Shown: positions 20,159-30,681, counted from the first letter of the stretch. The stretch: DNA of 64,000 nucleotides from Fredinandcohnia quinoae (GCF_022427965.1 NZ_JAKTTI010000020.1:1-64000), one strand, 5' to 3'. Notes: generated from the letters alone by a model not told the origin. Translations and numbers: made by a program.

Positions 20159-21976
20159 ATGACAAATGAAACTACGGTAAAAAAATTACCAAGTAGAAAA
20201 GAAATTGCTGAACAGGATACTTGGCGTTTAGAAGATATTTATGAAACAGATAAAGTATGGGAAAACGAATTTACAGAAGTGAAAAATATGATCCCTAAAA
20301 TTTCAGATTTCCAAGGCAAATTAACAACATCAGCGGATGTTCTATATGAAGCATTAGCATACCAAGATTCTATCTTAGAGCGTATTGGCAAGCTGTATAC
20401 ATATGCGCATATGCGCTATGATCAAGATACAACAAATTCCACTTATCAAGGAATGCATGATCGTGCGATCAATCTCTATACTCAAGTAGGCAGTGCATTA
20501 TCATTCATCACACCAGAAATTCTAGCAGCTGAAGAAGAAAAAATTAAATCTTTCCTTCAAGAAAAGGAAGAGCTAAAAGTATATGAACAGGCTTTAGACG
20601 ATATTAATCGAGCCCGTCCACATGTTCTATCTGCTAAGGAGGAAGCATTATTAGCTGAAGCTTCTGAGGTAATGGATGCATCAAGCAATACCTTTGGAAT
20701 GTTGAATAATGCAGATCTCACTTTTCCAACAATCAAAGATGAAAATGGTGAAGAGGTTGAAATAACACATGGCCGATTTATTCGTTTTCTGGAAAGTGAA
20801 GATCGCCGTGTAAGAGAGGAAGCCTTCAAAAAAGTCTATGAAACATACGATCATTATAAAAATACATTTGGTAGTACGTTAAGTGGTACTGTTAAAAAGG
20901 ATAATTTTTATGCACGTGTAAGAAATTATCAATCTGCTCGTGAATCAGCTTTAAGTACAAACAATATTCCAGAGTCAGTGTATGATAATTTAGTCAATAC
21001 GGTAAATGATCATCTACATTTATTGCATCGATATGTGGATTTACGTAAAAAAGTATTAGGTGTAGACGAGCTGCACATGTATGACCTTTATACTCCGCTC
21101 GTTAAAGATGTGAAAATGGAAGTGAAATATGAGGAAGCAAAAGACTATATATTAAAGGGTCTCGAGCCACTTGGTGAAGATTATTTGAACGTTTTAAAGG
21201 AAGGCTTTGACAATCGTTGGGTAGATGTCCATGAGAATAAAGGAAAACGTAGTGGGGCATATTCTTCTGGGGCCTATGGTACAAATCCATATATATTAAT
21301 GAACTGGCAAGATAATGTAAATAATTTATTTACGCTAGCACATGAATTTGGACACTCTGTCCACAGTTATTACACAAGAAATAATCAACCATATGTATAC
21401 GGTGATTATTCAATTTTTGTTGCGGAAGTTGCATCGACATGTAATGAAGCTCTTTTAAATCATTATTTACTTAAAACCATCGATGATGACCAAAAGCGCC
21501 TATATTTGTTAAATCATTATCTAGAAGGGTTTAGAGGAACTGTTTTCCGCCAAACAATGTTTGCAGAGTTCGAGCACATCATACACACAAGAGCACAAGA
21601 AGGTGAGGCGCTAACACCTGATTTATTAAGTGAAATCTATTATGATCTTAATAAAAAGTATTTTGGTACAAATATTGTAATCGATGATGAAATTGGCCTT
21701 GAATGGTCTCGTATTCCACATTTCTACTATAATTATTATGTGTTCCAATATGCTACAGGATTTAGTGCTGCTGCTGCTTTGAGTAAGCAAATTTTAGAAG
21801 AAGGGCAACCAGCTGTTGAAAGATATATCAATAATTTCTTAAAAGCGGGTAGTTCCGATTATCCAATTGAAGTATTAAAAAATGCAGGTGTAGATATGAC
21901 TACTTCCGAGCCAATTAAAGAAGCACTTAAAATATTTGAAGAAACATTAAATGAAATGGAAAAATTACTAAGTTAA
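20159..21976 (+). CDS. pepF: Oligoendopeptidase F
   Basis: Cytoplasmic M3-family zinc metallopeptidase of 605 residues that degrades oligopeptides. The zinc site HEFGH is at about 395-399, with the third ligand Glu in the following helix (FVAEVASTCNE). ATG after GGAGG. It lies next to coiA and spxH as in B. subtilis, where excess PepF interferes with sporulation signalling peptides. Confidence 0.95.
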   Translation: MTNETTVKKLPSRKEIAEQDTWRLEDIYETDKVWENEFTEVKNMIPKISDFQGKLTTSADVLYEALAYQDSILERIGKLYTYAHMRYDQDTTNSTYQGMHDRAINLYTQVGSALSFITPEILAAEEEKIKSFLQEKEELKVYEQALDDINRARPHVLSAKEEALLAEASEVMDASSNTFGMLNNADLTFPTIKDENGEEVEITHGRFIRFLESEDRRVREEAFKKVYETYDHYKNTFGSTLSGTVKKDNFYARVRNYQSARESALSTNNIPESVYDNLVNTVNDHLHLLHRYVDLRKKVLGVDELHMYDLYTPLVKDVKMEVKYEEAKDYILKGLEPLGEDYLNVLKEGFDNRWVDVHENKGKRSGAYSSGAYGTNPYILMNWQDNVNNLFTLAHEFGHSVHSYYTRNNQPYVYGDYSIFVAEVASTCNEALLNHYLLKTIDDDQKRLYLLNHYLEGFRGTVFRQTMFAEFEHIIHTRAQEGEALTPDLLSEIYYDLNKKYFGTNIVIDDEIGLEWSRIPHFYYNYYVFQYATGFSAAAALSKQILEEGQPAVERYINNFLKAGSSDYPIEVLKNAGVDMTTSEPIKEALKIFEETLNEMEKLLS

Positions 21977-21984
21977 TTTCGCAA

Positions 21985-22016
21985 AAAGAAAGGTGTCATG
22001 ACACACCTTTCTTTTT
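21985..22016. terminator. Terminator after pepF
   Basis: AAAGAAAGGTGT pairs with ACACCTTTCTTT, with an A run before and T7 after. Confidence 0.92.
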
Positions 22017-22050
22017 TTGTATAGCTCCTGGTGCCCGTGTGCTTTTCCTA

Positions 22051-22227
22051 CTACTTAAAGCCTTTGAAGCGGTTGCGATTATTCAGGATCGAAAGTGTAA
22101 CTAATAATGATAGGAAAAGAAGAGGGGTAGTAATATAGAGGGGGATTAGCCGCATTAATCCAAATATATTTAATCCGAAAGTGATTATGATCATAATACT
22201 ACCGGAAATTAATCCGATCTTTCTCAT
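22051..22227 (-). CDS. Short two-helix membrane protein, unknown function
   Basis: 58-residue ORF read on the minus strand, with a consensus ribosome site (AGGAGGATATTCT) right before its ATG, which is the main reason to call it. Two hydrophobic stretches (about 5-24 and 28-48) are followed by a basic tail NNRNRFKGFK. I do not recognise the family. Confidence 0.6.
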   Translation of the reverse strand: MRKIGLISGSIMIIITFGLNIFGLMRLIPLYITTPLLFLSLLVTLSILNNRNRFKGFK

Positions 22228-22445
22228 AGAATATCCTCCTTACATCAAATAATACCAACCTTTACGATAAATATATGTACAGGCAAGAATATTCAGAATG
22301 GGATTTTGACAACTTTGTGAAATAATGTACATATAGTTGAAAACCTTTATCAATACTGATATAGTATAAACATGAAGTAATCACACAAACAAATACCCCT
22401 TTGTTTGTCCGTGAAAATTTCTCCCATCCCCTTTTTGATATATAT

Positions 22446-22482
22446 AAAAAGACTTGGTGACAATCGGTCACCAAGTCTTTTT
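22446..22482. terminator. Bidirectional terminator after spxH
   Basis: AAAAAGACTTGGTGA pairs with TCACCAAGTCTTTTT. It lies just beyond the spxH stop. Confidence 0.92.
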
Positions 22483-22502
22483 AAATTATTCGGATTTCTA
22501 TC

Positions 22503-23339
22503 TTATTTAATGTATCTCCAGAACGTCCCATATTTTACAGGTACTTGTTCAACCTGTTGTTTGAGCAATAATTTCTTCATTTCTCTCTCAACATCATTAA
22601 TTGGCATATTATACATAACTGAAATTTCCTTAGATGCTACAAACTTAAAATACTTTAAAAATTCTTCTATAGGTGGTGGAGGGGTCGGTTCAATCTTCTC
22701 TCCAATCATCTCATGAATAATATGTGCATACATTTCATACGGATAACAACCCGTTATTTTTATCCCTTCATCTTCAATATTTTCATTAAAAAATACGAGG
22801 GTTGGAATTTCCTCTACCTCCATTTCAGATGTGATTTTTAAATCACACTGAAAAGCCTTAGCTGCACTAGGAGAATGGATATCATTTTTAAACTCAATTA
22901 CATCAAGACCAACCTCTGCAGCACAATCTATTAAGATCTGCTCATTAGATATGTCTTGTTTTTCAAGGAATAAATACTCTTGTAATTTTCGTAAATAGCG
23001 GATTCCTGCTTTTTTTCCTTGTAGTTCAGCGGCTTTTATCGCAATTGAGACTGAATAAGGTGAAGATATGGGATTTTCTAACCAAAGACTGCCATCACAA
23101 GACATTCCAGATCTACTAGCAGTCCTCTCCCATACTTGGGCAATATCTTCAGGCTTTTGCTTTTTACCTTTATTCAATGTGGCTAAACGCCCACTTAAAA
23201 TATGTCGAATCGTAAAATAGCGTCCATATTCGATTACTAGCTTTTTAATAATAGGTTCCAATGCCCAGCAATCTGGACATAACGGGTCAACAAAAATATA
23301 TATTTCTAGAGGTCGTTTACAAGATGAATAATTTGTCAA
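22503..23339 (-). CDS. spxH: ClpXP adaptor SpxH (YjbH)
   Basis: DsbA-like adaptor that delivers Spx to ClpXP. I place the start at the TTG at 23339, seven bases after AAAGGAG, giving 278 residues; an in-frame ATG at 23363 has no good ribosome site. The thioredoxin-fold motif is CPDC in [15 protein letters not shown] near residue 25. The C-terminus ends in a winged-helix-like segment. The substrate gene spx is about 6.5 kb away. The yjbI globin gene that accompanies yjbH in B. subtilis is absent. Confidence 0.88.
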   Translation of the reverse strand: MTNYSSCKRPLEIYIFVDPLCPDCWALEPIIKKLVIEYGRYFTIRHILSGRLATLNKGKKQKPEDIAQVWERTASRSGMSCDGSLWLENPISSPYSVSIAIKAAELQGKKAGIRYLRKLQEYLFLEKQDISNEQILIDCAAEVGLDVIEFKNDIHSPSAAKAFQCDLKITSEMEVEEIPTLVFFNENIEDEGIKITGCYPYEMYAHIIHEMIGEKIEPTPPPPIEEFLKYFKFVASKEISVMYNMPINDVEREMKKLLLKQQVEQVPVKYGTFWRYIK

Positions 23340-23544
23340 GACCTCACTCCTTTCTGCTTTCATCAGGAGTGTTAATCCTCTGTAATCATTAATGTATGAT
23401 TATTTTATCAATGGATGGGAATTAACTCAAATAAAGAGCTCTAAAATAATGGTAGAATTTTTTGGAAGGCAGTATTTTAAAAGGTCATTACTAGAAAATA
23501 TCAAGTAATGACCTATTATAGTGCTATTAAAATGGTATTAGTTA

Positions 23545-24165
23545 TTAGGCAAAATAAGTTCCTGTAACCTTTTTTACATAGTTTTGTGTTTCTTTGAATG
23601 GAGGGATTCCTCCGTATTTATCAACATTACCTGGTCCTGCATTATAAGCTGCAAGTGCTAGTGAGATATCTCCATTATATTTATCAAGCATTTTGCTTAA
23701 ATACTTTGTTCCTGCCTCAATATTTTGTGTAGGATCATTGATATCTGTTACACCTAATCCTCTTGCAGTGGAAGGCATAAGCTGCATTAATCCTGTTGCT
23801 CCAGCATGACTCTTGGCATTCGGATTAAAATTTGATTCATGCTTGATGACTGATTTTATTAATTGAGGATCTACATTATACTTCTCCGCCGCCTTTTCAA
23901 TTAATTGATCAAATGAAGAGGGAGCCACAGGTGTTTGAGAGTAAGAAATGTTTGGCGTTTGATAGGAACCAAATAAATTTAATGGATTACTAGAAGCCTG
24001 TGAACGCATTGTTACATTATTACTGTCAGTGCTTAAGTTTGCATTTAAAAGTAATTGTGAAAACATATCTTTAAATAATGATTGATCTGATGAATCTGTA
24101 GTTGAATTTGTTGAGAAGCTTCGTAATGCTTGAAGCTGCATGAGTACTTTATAATCTATATTCAT
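23545..24165 (-). CDS. cwlQ: Lytic transglycosylase / muramidase, CwlQ (YjbJ) type
   Basis: 206-residue protein with a C-terminal SLT domain (about 90-200): catalytic Glu in [16 protein letters not shown], then [14 protein letters not shown] and [15 protein letters not shown]. The N-terminal 85 residues are Ser/Asn/Gln-rich and low in complexity, with no clear signal peptide, as in B. subtilis YjbJ. The start overlaps the end of the CYTH gene by 17 bp, indicating translational coupling. Confidence 0.87.
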   Translation of the reverse strand: MNIDYKVLMQLQALRSFSTNSTTDSSDQSLFKDMFSQLLLNANLSTDSNNVTMRSQASSNPLNLFGSYQTPNISYSQTPVAPSSFDQLIEKAAEKYNVDPQLIKSVIKHESNFNPNAKSHAGATGLMQLMPSTARGLGVTDINDPTQNIEAGTKYLSKMLDKYNGDISLALAAYNAGPGNVDKYGGIPPFKETQNYVKKVTGTYFA

Positions 24166-24760
24166 CCTTCATTTCTCCTAACGTGATTTGCCTTTTGCGA
24201 TTATAAAAACGGCGGATTTTATTTTCTGTTTTTCGAATTGGAATCTTATATGCTTGTAAAAGTTCATGAAAATATACTTGTCCAATTTTTTCATCTGTTA
24301 CTTCATATTCTACCTCGTAATCAGTAAAATTTAAATAGGAACTCTCATCCAATACAAGTAATCCATTTTTATATTCAAATTCAGCTCTCCTTGTTTTTAG
24401 AGATCCGAAATACTCAATTTCATCAGTTTGTATCGAAAATTTGCCAATGATATCAGCAATTTGTCCAGGTATGAGTTTACCCCCAGATAACAAGGTGTTT
24501 GCTTGTTCGACTGTTAATAGCTGATGTGTTTCCAAAAGTCCACGTTCAACGGGTTGCTTTAGGGTTAACGTATATGTACCATGCTTTTCACGGATTCGAA
24601 GAGCCATGCCCTGCTGTTTTAATGAAAAATGAGGTGTATCAAAGTAAAAATTTTCTTGAAGCACGAACTGTTCATCCAATACTGAAAAAATAGATAGCAG
24701 TTGCTTGTACTCAACTTCAGTAATCATGTTTTTAAATTCAATTTCAAGTTCTTGAGTCAT
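24149..24760 (-). CDS. yjbK: CYTH-domain protein YjbK
   Basis: 203-residue triphosphate-tunnel protein. The ExExK signature is at the very N-terminus (ELEIEFK, residues 4-10), with later basic and acidic strand residues ([18 protein letters not shown]) typical of the tunnel. The family hydrolyses or binds triphosphates; the substrate here is unknown. It is transcribed with cwlQ and diverges from the yjbL-relQ-nadK operon, which contains other nucleotide enzymes. Confidence 0.85.
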   Translation of the reverse strand: MTQELEIEFKNMITEVEYKQLLSIFSVLDEQFVLQENFYFDTPHFSLKQQGMALRIREKHGTYTLTLKQPVERGLLETHQLLTVEQANTLLSGGKLIPGQIADIIGKFSIQTDEIEYFGSLKTRRAEFEYKNGLLVLDESSYLNFTDYEVEYEVTDEKIGQVYFHELLQAYKIPIRKTENKIRRFYNRKRQITLGEMKDEYRL

Positions 24761-24882
24761 AGACGCTTACCTCTTTCGAGTAATCTATAATGATTATAAC
24801 ATTATTTTTGATAAGTATCAGTCACTTGTCGAAGTGGAGTTATATGGTAAAATAATAAAGGAATGTTGAAAGGAGACTTACA

Positions 24883-25254
24883 ATGCAGAAACATATAGAA
24901 ATAAACAATTTTCAACTTTTAAATGATAAATTAATGTTAGAAGGTAATTGTTCAAACATATCAACTGATTCATTAAAAGCTAGTGGTCAAATGTTAGTGG
25001 ACTCTGACTCATATGCATTTATTTATAAACTGGAGAATGAACAAGAATATATTTATGTTCGCCTAACGATCGAGCTTTGGACAGCACTTAAAAATGTGAT
25101 AAACAATCGTCTTCCTGTTGTACTACAACTAAATGGATTAAAAATCGAATTAGAAAATATAATCGAGGAACTTACATACTTAATAAGTAATATAGAAGGA
25201 AATGCTAATTATGGTGAAGAAATGGTAGCCAAAGTCGAGGAAGCCTTTCTATGA
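24883..25254 (+). CDS. yjbL: YjbL-like hypothetical protein
   Basis: 123-residue acidic protein with no membrane segment. ATG after AAAGGAGAC. It overlaps the next gene by ATGA, so it is translationally coupled to the alarmone synthetase. Position and size match B. subtilis yjbL, function unknown. Confidence 0.75.
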   Translation: MQKHIEINNFQLLNDKLMLEGNCSNISTDSLKASGQMLVDSDSYAFIYKLENEQEYIYVRLTIELWTALKNVINNRLPVVLQLNGLKIELENIIEELTYLISNIEGNANYGEEMVAKVEEAFL

Positions 25255-25886
25255 TGAGAAAATGGGATCTCTTTTTAGCTCCGTATAAACAAGCGGTCGA
25301 TGAGCTTAAGGTAAAATTAAAAGGGATGAGAAATCAATTTGAAATGCAGGGAGTTCATTCTCCAATTGAATTTGTAACTGGCAGAGTCAAACCACTTCCA
25401 AGCATTTTACATAAAGCAAATAAGAAAAATATTCCTCTTGATAAATTAGTTGATGAAATGCAGGATATCGCAGGACTCCGGATGATGTGTCAATTCGTTG
25501 ATGACATAAAAAAGGTAGTTGAAATACTTCGAACAAGGAATGATTTTGAAATTGTTGAAGAACGGGATTATATTACACATAAAAAAGTAAGTGGTTATCG
25601 TTCCTATCATTTAGTCATTCGTTATCCTGTTCAAACGATTGATGGTGAAAAGAAAATCTTGGCTGAAATACAAATACGAACACTTGCTATGAATTTTTGG
25701 GCAACAATTGAGCATTCATTAAACTATAAATATAGTGGTGAATTTCCGAAGGATATAGAAGACCGACTTCAAAGAGCGGCAGAGGCTGCCTTTCGACTCG
25801 ATGAAGAAATGTCACAAATTCGTGGTGAGATTCAGGAGGCACAAGTAATCTTCTCGCAAAAAAAAGAATCAAAAGGTTCTGATTAA
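25251..25886 (+). CDS. relQ: Small alarmone synthetase (RelQ/SasB, YjbM)
   Basis: 211-residue (p)ppGpp synthetase without hydrolase or regulatory domains. It shows the RelA_SpoT motifs GRVKPLPSILHKANKK, DIAGLRMMCQF, DYITHKKVSGYRSYH and EIQIRTLAMNFWATIEHSLNYK. It transfers pyrophosphate from ATP to GDP/GTP and is allosterically controlled in the family. It lies in an operon with nadK and a pseudouridine synthase, as in B. subtilis. Confidence 0.95.
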   Translation: MMRKWDLFLAPYKQAVDELKVKLKGMRNQFEMQGVHSPIEFVTGRVKPLPSILHKANKKNIPLDKLVDEMQDIAGLRMMCQFVDDIKKVVEILRTRNDFEIVEERDYITHKKVSGYRSYHLVIRYPVQTIDGEKKILAEIQIRTLAMNFWATIEHSLNYKYSGEFPKDIEDRLQRAAEAAFRLDEEMSQIRGEIQEAQVIFSQKKESKGSD

Positions 25887-25912
25887 AATATGAAAGAATA
25901 GGGTGTTAAACG

Positions 25913-26707
25913 ATGAAATTTGCCATCACTTCAAAAGGTGATTCATTATCGAATACGTTAATGCAAAAAATGCGCACGTATTTAATGGACTTTCAGCTTA
26001 TCTATGATGAAGACCAGCCGGATATTGTCATATCTGTAGGTGGCGATGGAACATTACTATATGCGTTCCACCGTTACCGTAGTCGTCTAGATAAAACAGC
26101 ATTTGTTGGCGTACATACTGGACATCTAGGTTTCTATGCGGATTGGGTACCAGAAGAAATTGAAAAGCTTGTTATCGCCATTGCAAAAACACCTTATCAA
26201 GTTGTCGAATACCCTTTACTTGAAGTTATCATTCGCTATATCGGTGGGGGTAGAGAGGCGAGATACCTTGCTCTAAATGAATGTACTGTTAAAAGTGTTG
26301 AAGGCTCCCTTGTGATGGATTTAGAGATTAAGGGGCAATTATTCGAAACCTTTAGGGGTGATGGTTTGTGTATTTCGACACCATCTGGAAGTACAGCCTA
26401 TAATAAAGCTCTCGGTGGCGCAATTTTGCATCCATCGATAGAGGCGATTCAAATAGCAGAAATGGCTTCGATTAATAATCGGGTTTTCCGTACGGTTGGG
26501 TCACCGCTAATTTTACCAAATCATCATCCTTGTTTACTTAAACCGGTAAATGATGTTGATTTCCATATTACAATTGATCACTTAACATTGCTGCACAAAG
26601 ACGTAAAATCAATCCAATGTCGTGTTGCTTCGGAAAAAATTAGATTTGCAAGATTCCGTCCTTTCCCATTTTGGAAACGAGTAAGGGATTCATTTATAGC
26701 GGACTGA
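25913..26707 (+). CDS. nadK: NAD kinase
   Basis: 264-residue enzyme phosphorylating NAD to NADP. The GGDGT motif is at residues 43-47 and the second conserved patch is [20 protein letters not shown] (about 162-181). ATG after AGGGTG. It lies 26 bp after relQ and 25 bp before the pseudouridine synthase, in one operon. Confidence 0.96.
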   Translation: MKFAITSKGDSLSNTLMQKMRTYLMDFQLIYDEDQPDIVISVGGDGTLLYAFHRYRSRLDKTAFVGVHTGHLGFYADWVPEEIEKLVIAIAKTPYQVVEYPLLEVIIRYIGGGREARYLALNECTVKSVEGSLVMDLEIKGQLFETFRGDGLCISTPSGSTAYNKALGGAILHPSIEAIQIAEMASINNRVFRTVGSPLILPNHHPCLLKPVNDVDFHITIDHLTLLHKDVKSIQCRVASEKIRFARFRPFPFWKRVRDSFIAD

Positions 26708-26732
26708 ATTTTTTTGAAAGGAAACAAAAATC

Positions 26733-27614
26733 GTGACTCCATTTATACTTGAGTGGGACATAACTGAACGGGATGAAAATAAGCTTATACGTGACTTTTT
26801 GCGCGAGCAAGGTATTTCAAAGACTGCACTGACCGATATTAAATATTCAGGTGGTTCGATATTAATTAATGAGACGAATGTAAATGTACGACACCTCCTA
26901 GTGAATGGGGAAAAATTAAAGCTTGTGTTTCCACTAGAGCATGTTGAACTAATGGCTGATAATATTCTATTGGATATTGTGTATGAAGATCCCTATCTGT
27001 TAATTATTAATAAGAAAGCAGGTATTCAATCCATTCCATCACGTGAAAAACCTAGAGGTAGCCTTGCTAATGCATTAATTCATTATTATCAAACGATTGA
27101 TTTACATACAACTGTTCATTTAGTGAACCGTCTTGATAAGGATACATCAGGGTTATTGTTAGTTTCGAAGCATAGGCATATTCATCATCTCTTTTCTGAA
27201 CAACAAAAGTCTGGAACTTTAAAAAGAAGGTATGAGGCGATTGTCCAGGGAAGGATTGTTGTAGATTGTGGAATAATTGATGCACCAATCGGGCGTAAGG
27301 ATGATAGCATTATTGAGCGGGAAGTACGAGACGATGGGCAAAATGCCGTTACTCATTTTCAAGTCTTGAATCGCTTGGAGCAATTAACACATGTATCACT
27401 TCGATTAGAAACAGGAAGAACACATCAAATTCGAGTACATCTATCACATCTTGGTCATCCAATCATTGGTGATGACTTGTATGGTGGTTCACGTCATTTG
27501 ATTAATCGGCAGGCACTTCATTGCTGCGAGCTTTCGTTTTGGCATCCAATCTATAAAGAAAAGGTTAGCTTTCAGATTGAATTGCCCGATGATATGAAGG
27601 AACTATTTAAGTAG
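26733..27614 (+). CDS. yjbO: RluD-family pseudouridine synthase (YjbO)
   Basis: 293-residue RNA pseudouridine synthase starting at GTG after GAAAGGAAA. The catalytic motif HLVNRLDKDTSG (active Asp) is at about 128-139, and the C-terminal LETGRTHQIRVHLSHLGHPI is canonical. The N-terminal 80 residues resemble an S4-like RNA-binding domain. The target uridine cannot be deduced. Confidence 0.9.
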   Translation: MTPFILEWDITERDENKLIRDFLREQGISKTALTDIKYSGGSILINETNVNVRHLLVNGEKLKLVFPLEHVELMADNILLDIVYEDPYLLIINKKAGIQSIPSREKPRGSLANALIHYYQTIDLHTTVHLVNRLDKDTSGLLLVSKHRHIHHLFSEQQKSGTLKRRYEAIVQGRIVVDCGIIDAPIGRKDDSIIEREVRDDGQNAVTHFQVLNRLEQLTHVSLRLETGRTHQIRVHLSHLGHPIIGDDLYGGSRHLINRQALHCCELSFWHPIYKEKVSFQIELPDDMKELFK

Positions 27615-27637
27615 CGACCATGTGATGGCCGCTACTT
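27609..27637. terminator. Hairpin between yjbO and prpE
   Basis: AAGTAGCG pairs with CGCTACTT, extended by ACCA/TGG. It overlaps both convergent gene ends. Confidence 0.7.
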
Positions 27638-28373
27638 AAATTGGTCGAAATTTTTCCTCAACAAAAGGCATAGTAGACTGAACAGACATGATTTCAAGCT
27701 CTGGGTAACGAAATGCAGTCAATGCTCCACCGAATACTGCACCAGTATCGATATTAATCGTCTGGTTCACTTTTCTCGGTTCCTTTACAGGTGTATGGCC
27801 ATAGATAATCAAGGCATCCCCGTTGTAATGTTTAGCCCAGTCCCGTCTTTCTGGTGTACCATCTGGATTAGTTTTACCGGTAATGTCACCGTACAGAACG
27901 AATTTCTCAATTTTTTTACCTGTCCGTCCAATATAGTCTTCCGGTATTCCGGCATGAGCAATAACCAATTTTCGGTTGTCTAGGACAAGATGTAGTGGTG
28001 ATTTTTCATAGAGCTCAATGAAATGATTTCGCACTTTAGAACGCTTATTTTTAGGCAATGCCTCATACTCGGCAACAGTCGTTTCCAACCCGTGCGCAAT
28101 CTGAACCTTATTCCCTAAGAAAAAGCGGTAAAGCTTATTACAATGATTCCCTGGTACGTAGAATGCTTCTTTCCTTTCTATGACAAGTTTATATATTAGT
28201 TCAGCTACTTTTAATGAATAGGGCCCTCTATCCGTTAAGTCTCCTACGAAGGCAAGTTGTCGACCTTCATTATGTTTCGGAAGCTCATCAATCCATTCAT
28301 ATCCAAGCTTTTTTGTTAATAACTCCAGTTCATCAAAGCAGCCATGGATATCCCCAATTATATCGATTTTCAT
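27636..28373 (-). CDS. prpE: Bis(5'-nucleosyl)-tetraphosphatase PrpE
   Basis: 245-residue calcineurin-like metallophosphatase. The metal-binding motifs [10 protein letters not shown] (about 7-16), GDLTDRGP and GNHCNK are all present, with later HAGIP and YGHTP histidines. B. subtilis PrpE hydrolyses Ap4A-type nucleotides and affects spore germination (family knowledge). Confidence 0.93.
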   Translation of the reverse strand: MKIDIIGDIHGCFDELELLTKKLGYEWIDELPKHNEGRQLAFVGDLTDRGPYSLKVAELIYKLVIERKEAFYVPGNHCNKLYRFFLGNKVQIAHGLETTVAEYEALPKNKRSKVRNHFIELYEKSPLHLVLDNRKLVIAHAGIPEDYIGRTGKKIEKFVLYGDITGKTNPDGTPERRDWAKHYNGDALIIYGHTPVKEPRKVNQTINIDTGAVFGGALTAFRYPELEIMSVQSTMPFVEEKFRPI

Positions 28374-28399
28374 AAAATAGCACCTTTCTCAAACAAAAT

Positions 28400-28442
28400 A
28401 AAAAAACGTCATCTTCCCATAGTATTAGAAAGATAACGTTAT
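28400..28442 (-). terminator. Terminator after the SEDS gene
   Basis: Imperfect stem ACGTCATCTT / AAGATAACGT with a loop of about 15 bases, then a T run on the minus strand. Confidence 0.6.
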
Positions 28443-28470
28443 AGTATGTGTCTTGAATAAAGCATTTCTA

Positions 28471-29646
28471 TTAGTCAAACATGAACTTTCTTGTTCGAGA
28501 ACGAACATTTAACACCATTCCGATTGCAATCATAAACGTAGCTAATGAGCTTCCACCATAGCTGATAAAAGGAAGCGGAAGACCGGTAATTGGTAATATC
28601 CCTATCGTCATACCAATATTTTGGAATACTTGGAATGTGATCATGCCAATAACTCCTGCACAAAGATAACTTCCGAAAGGGTCGTTACTTTCAAGGGCGA
28701 TATGTATCATTCGGTAGATAAGTAGGAAGAATAATGAAATTACAATGCTTGCACCAATGAAGCCGAATTGTTCGGAAATGACAGCAAAAATAAAATCAGT
28801 ATGTCCCTCGGGAATATTAACTTCTGAAACATGGAATCCTTTCCCTTCTAACTGACCTGAACCAATCCCAAGAAGCGATTGTACTAGCTGGTAGCCCTCA
28901 TTACCCGAATTATTCCAGGGATCGATCCAACCATAAAATCGATTCATTTGATACCCTTGAATCATTTTAAGGAAAAGATCCGGAAAATAAAAATATAAGA
29001 AGACACCAACTGCGATAATGAAAACAACAGAAAAAACTACTGTTAAAATAATTTTCCACTTTATCCCTGATACAAGGATTAGGGTAGCAATTATTGAACA
29101 ATATACCATTGTCATTCCCATATCTGGTTGTAAAACAAGAAATCCGATTGGTGGACTTGCAGCTAATAGAATTTTACCTATAAGTAGAAAATCATCCTTC
29201 ACCGTATTGATTGGGTGTTTTTCTCGATGTTCAGCAATGATTTTACTTAACACAATAATTAAAAAAAGCTTCATTAACTCTGATGGTTGAAAAGACATAC
29301 CAGGGAAGTTATACCAGCTTGTTGCACCCTTGTTCTCATCAGCGAATGGAATATCGACTATATACTTTTCAACAAATAGACCAAATAATAAGACCATCCC
29401 AAAACCGTATAAATACCATGAAATCATTTTAAAGCGATCAAAGTCAATAATCATCGTACCAATAATCGCTATAGCCCCAACTACATACCACTGTAATTGC
29501 TTCCCAACAAAATTATAACCTTGAAGCATAGGCTGAAGAAAAGGCTCTGCGCCTCGTATTGCTATACTACTTACAATTGCAAGTAAAAATAAGATGAATA
29601 ATAATGAATAATCGATTTTCTGTGTTGGAGATGTTTCTTTACTCAT
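28471..29646 (-). CDS. SEDS-family peptidoglycan glycosyltransferase (RodA/FtsW type)
   Basis: 391-residue multispanning protein polymerising lipid II. About ten membrane segments are visible, with QPDMGMTMVY in the middle and the C-terminal ISYGGSSLATFMI. I start at the ATG at 29646, which follows GAAAGGA; the ATG at 29664 has no ribosome site. Sequence style (GYQLVQSLLGIGSGQLEGKG, DFIFAVISEQFG) favours RodA over FtsW/SpoVE. It is absent between prpE and yjbQ in B. subtilis. Confidence 0.9.
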   Translation of the reverse strand: MSKETSPTQKIDYSLLFILFLLAIVSSIAIRGAEPFLQPMLQGYNFVGKQLQWYVVGAIAIIGTMIIDFDRFKMISWYLYGFGMVLLFGLFVEKYIVDIPFADENKGATSWYNFPGMSFQPSELMKLFLIIVLSKIIAEHREKHPINTVKDDFLLIGKILLAASPPIGFLVLQPDMGMTMVYCSIIATLILVSGIKWKIILTVVFSVVFIIAVGVFLYFYFPDLFLKMIQGYQMNRFYGWIDPWNNSGNEGYQLVQSLLGIGSGQLEGKGFHVSEVNIPEGHTDFIFAVISEQFGFIGASIVISLFFLLIYRMIHIALESNDPFGSYLCAGVIGMITFQVFQNIGMTIGILPITGLPLPFISYGGSSLATFMIAIGMVLNVRSRTRKFMFD

Positions 29647-29664
29647 AATAAAATCCTTTCTCAT

Positions 29665-30199
29665 TACAGTAAATTAACTATTAAAATCCTACAATTGTGT
29701 ATCCAAACATAAGATAACTCAACTTTGTAACCAGGATTCTGTTTTACCTATTTTTATAAATATTTACTGAAAAGAAGTATGTCTATAGTCAGTTTTTGTG
29801 AGTGTCTTAAGGAATTTCTCCATTTTATATCTTAGCCCATTCTTTGCTATTTGCAAATCATTTAGATATAAAAATAATTGGGAGTAATAAATTTTCTATA
29901 TTCATAAAATTCCAAGTATACCCTAATACCAATTTACCTAATATGATTAGTGTATTTTTAATTATCATAAATCAAAAAAATTAAAATAATCGCCAAGTAT
30001 ACTCACAATTAAATTACTATGAATGATTATAGTCTACCCAACTTTCTATGAATCTACTCATTTTATAGTATTTTATTTTTTTGAAACTATAAAATCATTA
30101 TACATGATTTTTCACATTTACATTATTCTATTCTAAAACAAAAAGGCATCTAGAATATTATTATTCATAGATACCTTAAGTAATTGTGTAATAAGTTTG
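29665..30199. other. Intergenic region of about 530 bp, no gene seen
   Basis: Very AT-rich sequence between the SEDS gene and the small secreted protein gene. I find no ORF with a ribosome site, no tRNA-like structure and no recognisable riboswitch. The right end holds the terminator of the secreted protein gene (30142-30177). Confidence 0.6.
30142..30177 (-). terminator. Terminator after the small secreted protein gene
   Basis: AAGGCATCTA pairs with TAGATACCTT with one mismatch; on the minus strand it is followed by TTTTTGTTTT. Confidence 0.7.
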
Positions 30200-30658
30200 T
30201 TAATCTAAATACTCAACATACGTGAGTCCTTGTCCACCATTTCCCTTAATTTTTATGAAAAACTCAGCTTGATTTTCTTTACCATCTAAATAGGAACTTA
30301 TACCTCTCCAAACTGCAAGACCACCATTTCCGCTTACCTCAACAGTATGAGTGCCTTTGTCGGGGTATACACGTTGCGTTTTACTACCATCATCTTCCCA
30401 AAGTTCAACATAAATTAACCCTGGGTAGGGAAACTGAGTTGGAAAACTTAAATCCACAGCGAAATCTCCACCATTAGATTCAGTGACGTATCCACCTGGT
30501 CTTTGGAATGTTGATGATATATAGACCGATTCATCTACATTTACAACATCCCATTCCCCTGCACCAAATGGGGTTATTTCCATAGCATTTACTTCGTAAA
30601 AAGATGTAGCAAAAGTAAGTGCTGAAGCTAAAGCAAGAGTAGATAATAACTTTTTCAT
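30200..30658 (-). CDS. Small secreted protein, unknown function
   Basis: 152 residues with a clear Sec signal peptide (MKKLL, hydrophobic core to about 20) and a probable cleavage site after VNA (about 25). The mature part is about 127 residues, Gly- and Tyr-rich, with no Cys, and looks like a small beta-sandwich (FFIKIKGNGGQGLTYVEYLD end). The ribosome site AGGAGTGAG is good. A perfect 28-bp palindrome lies 24 bp upstream. I do not recognise the family. Confidence 0.75.
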   Translation of the reverse strand: MKKLLSTLALASALTFATSFYEVNAMEITPFGAGEWDVVNVDESVYISSTFQRPGGYVTESNGGDFAVDLSFPTQFPYPGLIYVELWEDDGSKTQRVYPDKGTHTVEVSGNGGLAVWRGISSYLDGKENQAEFFIKIKGNGGQGLTYVEYLD

Positions 30659-30681
30659 ATTCTCACTCCTATTAAAATTTT

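Noticed and set aside
22262-22716. ORFs on both strands around the spxH end
   Set aside because: They cross the terminator hairpin or lie antisense to spxH and have no ribosome site; composition is not protein-like.
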